Below, in pieces: positions 59,925-64,000 of a DNA stretch of 64,000 nucleotides (position 1 is its first letter; every line of letters begins with the position of its first letter). Source of the stretch: Terriglobales bacterium (GTDB lineage Bacteria; Acidobacteriota; Terriglobia; Terriglobales; Acidobacteriaceae); contig JAICSO010000006.1 of assembly GCA_025936825.1 (NCBI GenBank), positions 62,001 through 126,000 on the forward strand, written 5' to 3'. The position numbers were made by a program, and so were the translations under genes. The notes under the pieces are model-generated. The model saw only the letters and a program-made list of their open reading frames with translations. It ran no database searches and was not told the origin of the DNA.

Positions 59925-61007
59925 TTACTGCATGCTGAAATTGAGCTTGTCCAAGTAGACGGCGTAAGGCGTCCCCGCAGAGTTTCCGTCGAGCTGGTAG
60001 TTGATTGTGATCCCATTCCAACTGGTTGTGCCCGGCATTTCGTAATGGTTGAGGGTGGCTGTGTTTCCATTAAGCGTAATCGACTTGAACAGCAGTTGAT
60101 TACTCGAGGTTCTTTGGACGCTGATGACCAGGTGGTTCCACGCTCCGCTTATCGGGTTGCAAGGAACTCCAGTGGGCACCCATTTTTTATGAACGTTGTC
60201 ATACACGTCCCACTCGTGTCCGCCAGCGATTCGGCACTCATGCCCCCAAATGAAAGAGAGTCCGCCCGTAAACTGATTGATATCGAATTCCATCGCCTGT
60301 GAGACGCTCGCGTCCTTCACCCAAAAGTAAACGTCGTAGGTAAAGTTGTGGATCGTCGGTAATAGCGTGTGACTGTAATCGGGCAGCCCTTGTGAAGAGA
60401 AGGAGCCGACGAGGTGGTTGTTCCACAGCACATCGCCCCACTTCACGCTTCCAGCCCCGTAATAACTCTTAACTGATAACCCATCCATGGAAGGCGAGCT
60501 GACGTTCTGTGTCCACGACCAGACCAACTCTGGGCCCGTGGAAGTACATGTTGAGCATATGCCCCAGCTCGGCGGAAGCAGAGCATAGCTCGACCATCCT
60601 GACTGGTTTTGCAGGTTATAGAACGTCTTTCCCGTATTAGCAGATTGGGTCACGCTGGACGATGTGACGGTCACCGTCAGCAGAGCCTTGGCTGTCCAGC
60701 CGCAGTTGTCCCACTCCTGAATCACGACGTTGTAGGTTCCAGCCTTCAAAGTGAGGTTCGTATTGAGAGTTGCCCCGCTAACGCTATACGCCAATGTGTA
60801 CGGAGCGGTGTAGATTCCGATTCCAGCTACACCCTTCGAACATGCTGGCGATGTCGCGGTTGCCACGAAATGAACCGGAGAAGTCGCAGACGCGCTTCCA
60901 GCAACTGACACCGTGGCGGCAGAAGGCGATGAAACGTATACACCCGCATAGACGCGGAATGCTGCCATTAATAGGTATAGGACTGCAAAGAGCCTCCCGA
61001 ATCTCAT
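59925..61007 (-). CDS. Secreted protein with Ig-like domain and lectin-like C-terminus
   Basis: 360 residues; signal peptide FAVLYLLMAAFRVYA; GGAG before ATG 61007. The N-terminal domain (about 22-115, VYVSSPSAATVSVAGSASATSPVHFVATATSPACSKG... to TLTVTVTSS) is an Ig-like fold common in acidobacterial exported proteins. The C-terminal 240 residues are beta-rich (FTYDVYFWVKDASVSQAMEFDINQF, NHLVISVQRTSSNQLLFKSI) and look like a concanavalin-type (LamG or glycanase-like) sandwich. A polysaccharide-binding or degrading role is possible but no catalytic residues are clear. Confidence 0.7.
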   Translation of the reverse strand: MRFGRLFAVLYLLMAAFRVYAGVYVSSPSAATVSVAGSASATSPVHFVATATSPACSKGVAGIGIYTAPYTLAYSVSGATLNTNLTLKAGTYNVVIQEWDNCGWTAKALLTVTVTSSSVTQSANTGKTFYNLQNQSGWSSYALLPPSWGICSTCTSTGPELVWSWTQNVSSPSMDGLSVKSYYGAGSVKWGDVLWNNHLVGSFSSQGLPDYSHTLLPTIHNFTYDVYFWVKDASVSQAMEFDINQFTGGLSFIWGHECRIAGGHEWDVYDNVHKKWVPTGVPCNPISGAWNHLVISVQRTSSNQLLFKSITLNGNTATLNHYEMPGTTSWNGITINYQLDGNSAGTPYAVYLDKLNFSMQ

Positions 61008-61516
61008 CCGTGATCTCCAGCGAAATAATTGAGCTACTTAGCTGGGACGGATTCTAGGTAAGCATCTACTTACCTCCAATGAAAAACGGCAAAGCACCGA
61101 GTCGGAGGTACATGCACTGTCGGTAGTGGAGATAATTGGGTTTACCACAGAGTACGCGAAATTGCTCCGTTCGGCGATATCTGGCGATAACCGGCGGCAA
61201 TACTAACATTACGCGGATGTGAGTGGTAAGGGAGTGATCAAGACCGAACTGGACCAGGACTCGGGGGCAGGCTGCTTTGGCCTTCGCTCGCGCCCAGCGG
61301 GCCTGGGCGCCTTCCGGGCCGATTCTGAGCGTTCAGCCTTAGTGGTTTTGCGCCACCGGGCTTTAATCGCTTTTTGAGCGGTTACTACGCATCGCAGAAT
61401 GGATTAATGTACCAGCTTTGATACTCCTGTAATATTTCCGGGGAGGAGCTCACTGTACCACTCCCGGGTACAGGTGCAACCTACAGCGCAAGTTGAAAGA
61501 TAGCTGGATGGGCAAT
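61008..61516. other. Intergenic region with a GC-rich hairpin
   Basis: About 500 bases before the VapC gene. A strong stem GCGCCCAG-CGGGC-CTGGGCGC lies at 61290-61310, and a T-rich stretch (CGCTTTTTGAGCGG) near 61370. No coding frame has a ribosome site. It may carry a repeat or terminator. I see nothing else. Confidence 0.45.
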
Positions 61517-61936
61517 TCACCGCCCGGAAGGCGCAATCACGTTAGGAATCAAGCGCTCGTATATCCCCGGAGTACAAGTAACAAGCGCCAATCTGTGCAC
61601 TTCGGCAGTCGCGGCGATCAATGCTTCGCGAAATTCCACAGGGCGACACAGAACTTCACTCCGACTCACGATGTCCGCATACATTTCGACAATTCGGCGT
61701 CCGATTGGCAGGACTCGGCGCCCAAACCGCGCAATGAAGTCTTCCCGTACCCACCTTCTAAGTTGCTGGGATTCCGGGTGGCTGGACAATCTGAGATGGT
61801 TCTCAAGATCAGCGATCGTGAGAACAGAGATAAAGACATCTTCCTCAGTAATCTCATGCAGCCACGCCACGAGAGATGGATCGGGGTCCTTTTCCATCGC
61901 GTCGAGGAAAATGTTGGTATCCAGCAGGAATTGCAT
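61517..61936 (-). CDS. PIN-domain toxin (VapC family)
   Basis: 139 residues. The PIN fold is clear: LLDTNIFLDAM with Asp6, then VFISVLTIADLENHLRL with Asp43 where VapC usually has Glu, and FREALIAATAEVHRLALVTC with Glu104 where Asp is usual. The fourth acidic site (usually N-RDF after the last strand) is replaced by CTPGIYERL. So two of four catalytic positions are conservative swaps and one may be missing, leaving activity uncertain. VapC toxins are Mg-dependent RNases cutting tRNA or rRNA. It sits 22 bases downstream of a Phd/YefM antitoxin gene. Confidence 0.88.
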   Translation of the reverse strand: MQFLLDTNIFLDAMEKDPDPSLVAWLHEITEEDVFISVLTIADLENHLRLSSHPESQQLRRWVREDFIARFGRRVLPIGRRIVEMYADIVSRSEVLCRPVEFREALIAATAEVHRLALVTCTPGIYERLIPNVIAPSGR

Positions 61937-61958
61937 ACGTTTGAAAGCAGTCGGTCGC

Positions 61959-62165
61959 CTAAAATCGGGCTAGGGGAGAGCCTAGGAGAAATTCCGCGAG
62001 AGTACCTGTCTGCAGCGAGGCTCGTTCCCAATCCTCGGGCGAAATGATGAGTGCCGTCGTGCGGCCGTACTTTGTTATTCTCTGAGGCCCTTCATTCTGA
62101 GCTTGCGAAATAATTTTGCATAATTTCATCTTTGCTTCAGCAATTCCCCACCTGTTCTCATGCAT
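61959..62165 (-). CDS. Phd/YefM family antitoxin
   Basis: 68 residues. WGIAEAKMKLCKIISQAQNEG and PQRITKYGRTTALIISPEDWERA are the Phd/YefM DNA-binding N-terminal half (the family reads: I--A--F---I--A---P--IT--G---AVLIS---Y). The short C-terminus (LAEFLLGSPLARF) should bind the toxin. GAGG lies about nine bases before ATG 62165. It should repress its own promoter with VapC as co-repressor. The pair is divergent from the pilin operon. Confidence 0.88.
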   Translation of the reverse strand: MHENRWGIAEAKMKLCKIISQAQNEGPQRITKYGRTTALIISPEDWERASLQTGTLAEFLLGSPLARF

Positions 62166-62497
62166 TGGGCTGATCCTCGTTTCTCACGTTTAGCCATGAT
62201 AGGTACTTTCACCATCAGATCACAAGTTACTATCGTGCGTCACAACCTAAACACTCCCAGGTAATAAGCTTCTGATAGCGCCGTGCATCACCGGCTGTAG
62301 ACGTTGCCCGCAAAGCTGAACGCACTTCGCGTCGATTACGTTCGGGAATGCACCTTGGGTACCTGAGCGAGCTTCCGGATTCTTCGTATGATCGTACCCT
62401 ATTAGCATCATCCAGCAGCCTTCAGGAGGCTGTCGTGCGCAAAAGAGAATGCATAGTCTCATGTTTATCAATGTCCGCCAAATATTCTGAGGGTGAG
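62166..62497. other. Divergent region between the antitoxin and pilin genes
   Basis: About 330 bases that must hold both promoters. The frame upstream of the first pilin ATG extends to 62348 but has no signal of being coding. I looked for a c-di-GMP (GEMM) riboswitch and found no convincing core. Confidence 0.4.
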
Positions 62498-63082
62498 ATG
62501 CCTTCCCATAGAACGAGGCGTGGCTTTAGCTTGATCGAACTGCTGGTTGTAATGGCGGTTATGTTGATCATCGCGGCGATTGCCACGCCCATAACCCTGA
62601 ACACCATGGATGCTTACAAGCTCCGAGGCAGCATGGCCGGAGTCTCTGGACTTGCGCAAAGATGTCGGTTGCTAGCTCTCCAGAAAAACACCACGTCGCA
62701 CCTGTATTTCCAGACCATTAATGGCGCGGTGACGATGTTCTGCAAAGCAAACAACGACCCAACCCAGTCATTGCTGCAATCGGATCCGCAGTTGTCGCTG
62801 GACACGAGATTCTCGATCGGTGGGACCCCGGCCAGCGCGCTGAGTGCTAGCACCATGTGGGGTTCGAGCGGGTCGACATTCAGCGCAAACTCGGATCCAT
62901 ATTTCAACTCGCGCGGTCTGCCGTGCAGCGCACCGAGCGCTGGTGCAGCGTGCTCAACCATTAATGGCTACGTCTACTACTTCAAATACAGCACCCACAC
63001 CACGCGCTGGGCAGCAATGAGCATTTCACCTGCGGCGCGCATGCAGAACTGGTTTTGGAACGCAAGCAGTTGGGGGAACTAA
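62498..63082 (+). CDS. Type IV minor pilin (GspH/FimT-like)
   Basis: 194 residues from ATG 62498 with GAGGGTGAG upstream; the frame from 62348 is not used. The prepilin signal is RRGFSLIELLVVM: a peptidase cuts after Gly9, Phe10 becomes the N-terminus, and Glu14 is at +5. A hydrophobic helix follows (VMAVMLIIAAIATPITL), then a globular part typical of GspH/FimT (RGSMAGVSGLAQRCRLLALQ). It probably primes the pilus tip. Three bases separate it from the next gene. Confidence 0.9.
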   Translation: MPSHRTRRGFSLIELLVVMAVMLIIAAIATPITLNTMDAYKLRGSMAGVSGLAQRCRLLALQKNTTSHLYFQTINGAVTMFCKANNDPTQSLLQSDPQLSLDTRFSIGGTPASALSASTMWGSSGSTFSANSDPYFNSRGLPCSAPSAGAACSTINGYVYYFKYSTHTTRWAAMSISPAARMQNWFWNASSWGN

Positions 63083-63085
63083 CTC

Positions 63086-63658
63086 ATGAGCCGGACGATG
63101 CTTCGGAGAAAACTTCATCGTGAATCGGGCATGACGCTGATTGAGTTGGCAATTGCCGCCGTCGTGCTGATCGTCGGCATGCTGTCGATCATGGGCGTGC
63201 TGCTGGTGGCGGTTGGCAACAACGGCCGCAGCAAGATCGACAGCTCGGCGACCATGCTGTCGCAGGCCGTCCTTGAGCAGCTGCGTGCAAAACTGGCAGG
63301 CGGAGGCCCAGGTTCACTCACCGACAATGCAAACTGCAATGGCACTGGCACGGCACACCAAATCGGATATGACATCGGGGCGGCCGCCAGCGGTGGCGCA
63401 AACATTTCCGGCAGCGGCATCAACTTTTCGCAGTCGCAAGCCACTATTGGAAACGACGCTTTTGGGAATCCGTACTACATGAACTTCGTTGATTGCAATA
63501 ACAACGTAACAATGACTTACGATGTGCGCTGGAATATTCAGGACCTGGGAAACTCCACCTATTTGGTGACGGTGGGGTCCCGCCCTGTGAGCGGTCTACC
63601 CACTCAGTATTCTTTCTCGCTTCCAGTTAATATGCGCACCTACGTCGGAGGCCTGTGA
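63086..63658 (+). CDS. Type IV minor pilin (PilV-like)
   Basis: 190 residues. The prepilin signal is ESGMTLIELAIAAVVLIVGM: cleavage after Gly15, Met16 at +1, Glu20 at +5. The helix VLIVGMLSIMGVLLVAVG and the following LSQAVLEQLRAKLAGG suit PilV/type II secretion GspI. The C-terminus is beta-rich and ends LPVNMRTYVGGL. It is the second gene of the minor pilin operon. Confidence 0.88.
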   Translation: MSRTMLRRKLHRESGMTLIELAIAAVVLIVGMLSIMGVLLVAVGNNGRSKIDSSATMLSQAVLEQLRAKLAGGGPGSLTDNANCNGTGTAHQIGYDIGAAASGGANISGSGINFSQSQATIGNDAFGNPYYMNFVDCNNNVTMTYDVRWNIQDLGNSTYLVTVGSRPVSGLPTQYSFSLPVNMRTYVGGL

Positions 63659-63663
63659 TTCCT

Positions 63664-64000
63664 ATGCCAAGCTTGCGCACATCTCGGAAGACGTATTTAC
63701 GCCCGGTGGCAGCGGGTTTCTCGTTGATCGAAATGATGATCGTGGTTTTCGTGCTCATGATCATCATGGGTGCGGTCTTCCAATCGATCAACATGACGCA
63801 AAAAACTTCCAATTCGCAGCAGATTAAGCTGGACTTGACCCAGCAAGCCCGTGAATTCGTAGACCAAATCACCACTGACTTGAGGAACTCTGGCTACCCG
63901 TACAAGCGAAACATGACGCTGGGAACAGTTGATGCGAGTACTGCGCAAGCCTCGCCGTACAACACCTTCACGAGTGCATATGACGCGAACAATGCGCCCG
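63664..64000 (+). CDS. Type IV minor pilin (PilW-like), cut by the window edge
   Basis: From ATG 63664 (five bases after the previous stop, GGAGG just before) the frame reads MPSLRTSRKTYLRPVAAGFS and continues LIEMMIVVFVLMIIMGAVFQS to the window end without a stop. Cleavage is after Gly18 (Phe19 +1, Glu23 +5). The conserved LTQQAREFVDQITTDLRNSGYP is the PilW pattern. The rest, and probably more pilin genes, lie outside the window. Confidence 0.9.
   Translation, partial: MPSLRTSRKTYLRPVAAGFSLIEMMIVVFVLMIIMGAVFQSINMTQKTSNSQQIKLDLTQQAREFVDQITTDLRNSGYPYKRNMTLGTVDASTAQASPYNTFTSAYDANNAP

Noticed and set aside
62230-62490. c-di-GMP riboswitch before the pilin operon
   Set aside because: GCCCGCAAAGC is faintly similar to the GEMM core, but the conserved tetraloop and receptor are missing.

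Overview
The window looks like a chromosomal segment of an acidobacterium (Acidobacteriota, probably class Terriglobia). I infer this from the gene types, not from a marker gene: CRTAC1/UnbV proteins with TPRs, a Ser/Thr kinase fused to a TolB-like domain and TPRs, DUF2934 proteins, very small Lys/Arg-rich proteins, a PEP-CTERM protein, and many palindromic interspersed repeats, some of them inside genes. I see no rRNA, tRNA, CRISPR array, phage or insertion sequence.

Layout. 0-8 kb: rhomboid protease, GTP cyclohydrolase II, a crotonase coupled to a small membrane protein, a DHDPS-family lyase, a decayed region (RNA-repair gene remnant, L,D-transpeptidase with a premature stop), cspA-like gene, a run of four tiny proteins, a DUF1579-like protein and a frameshifted glycine-zipper protein. 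9-21 kb: smc, a Rid protein, a large TPR/FG-GAP/UnbV secreted protein, a PpiD/SurA-like foldase, malQ. 21-30 kb: amidase, PilZ protein, PfpI protein, TPR protein, ABC exporter, a stand-alone GlmS-type isomerase domain behind twin palindromic boxes, an AAA-type ATPase. 30-39.5 kb: secreted proteins (HExxH protein, sialidase-like, GH3 beta-glucosidase, YncE/phosphoesterase fusion).

39.6-45.3 kb is a five-gene operon (sugar isomerase/epimerase, Gfo/Idh/MocA oxidoreductase, gluconate-dehydrogenase-like subunit 3, GMC flavoprotein, ThuA protein). It probably oxidises glycosides to 3-keto sugars and processes them. 45.3-47.8 kb is a two-gene minus-strand module of unknown function, lying between the ThuA gene and a remnant of a second ThuA-like gene end. 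47.9-50.2 kb is the Ser/Thr kinase, followed by an IscX-like gene.

50.7-61 kb holds envelope and secreted proteins: two anchored proteins, a PEP-CTERM protein with a candidate sigma-54 promoter, an SdrD-B-like protein, an M11-like metalloprotease, a DUF2934 cluster and an Ig-like secreted protein. The window ends with a Phd/VapC pair and the start of a type IV minor pilin operon (GspH/FimT-like, PilV-like, PilW-like cut by the edge).

The most distinctive signal is a set of palindromic sequences that lie in frame inside conserved genes (smc, two sites in the CRTAC1-like gene, and probably the DHDPS gene), while related palindromic repeats fill intergenic gaps. This resembles in principle the Rickettsia palindromic elements that insert into proteins. 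The second lead is the unknown two-gene module at 45.4-47.4 kb.
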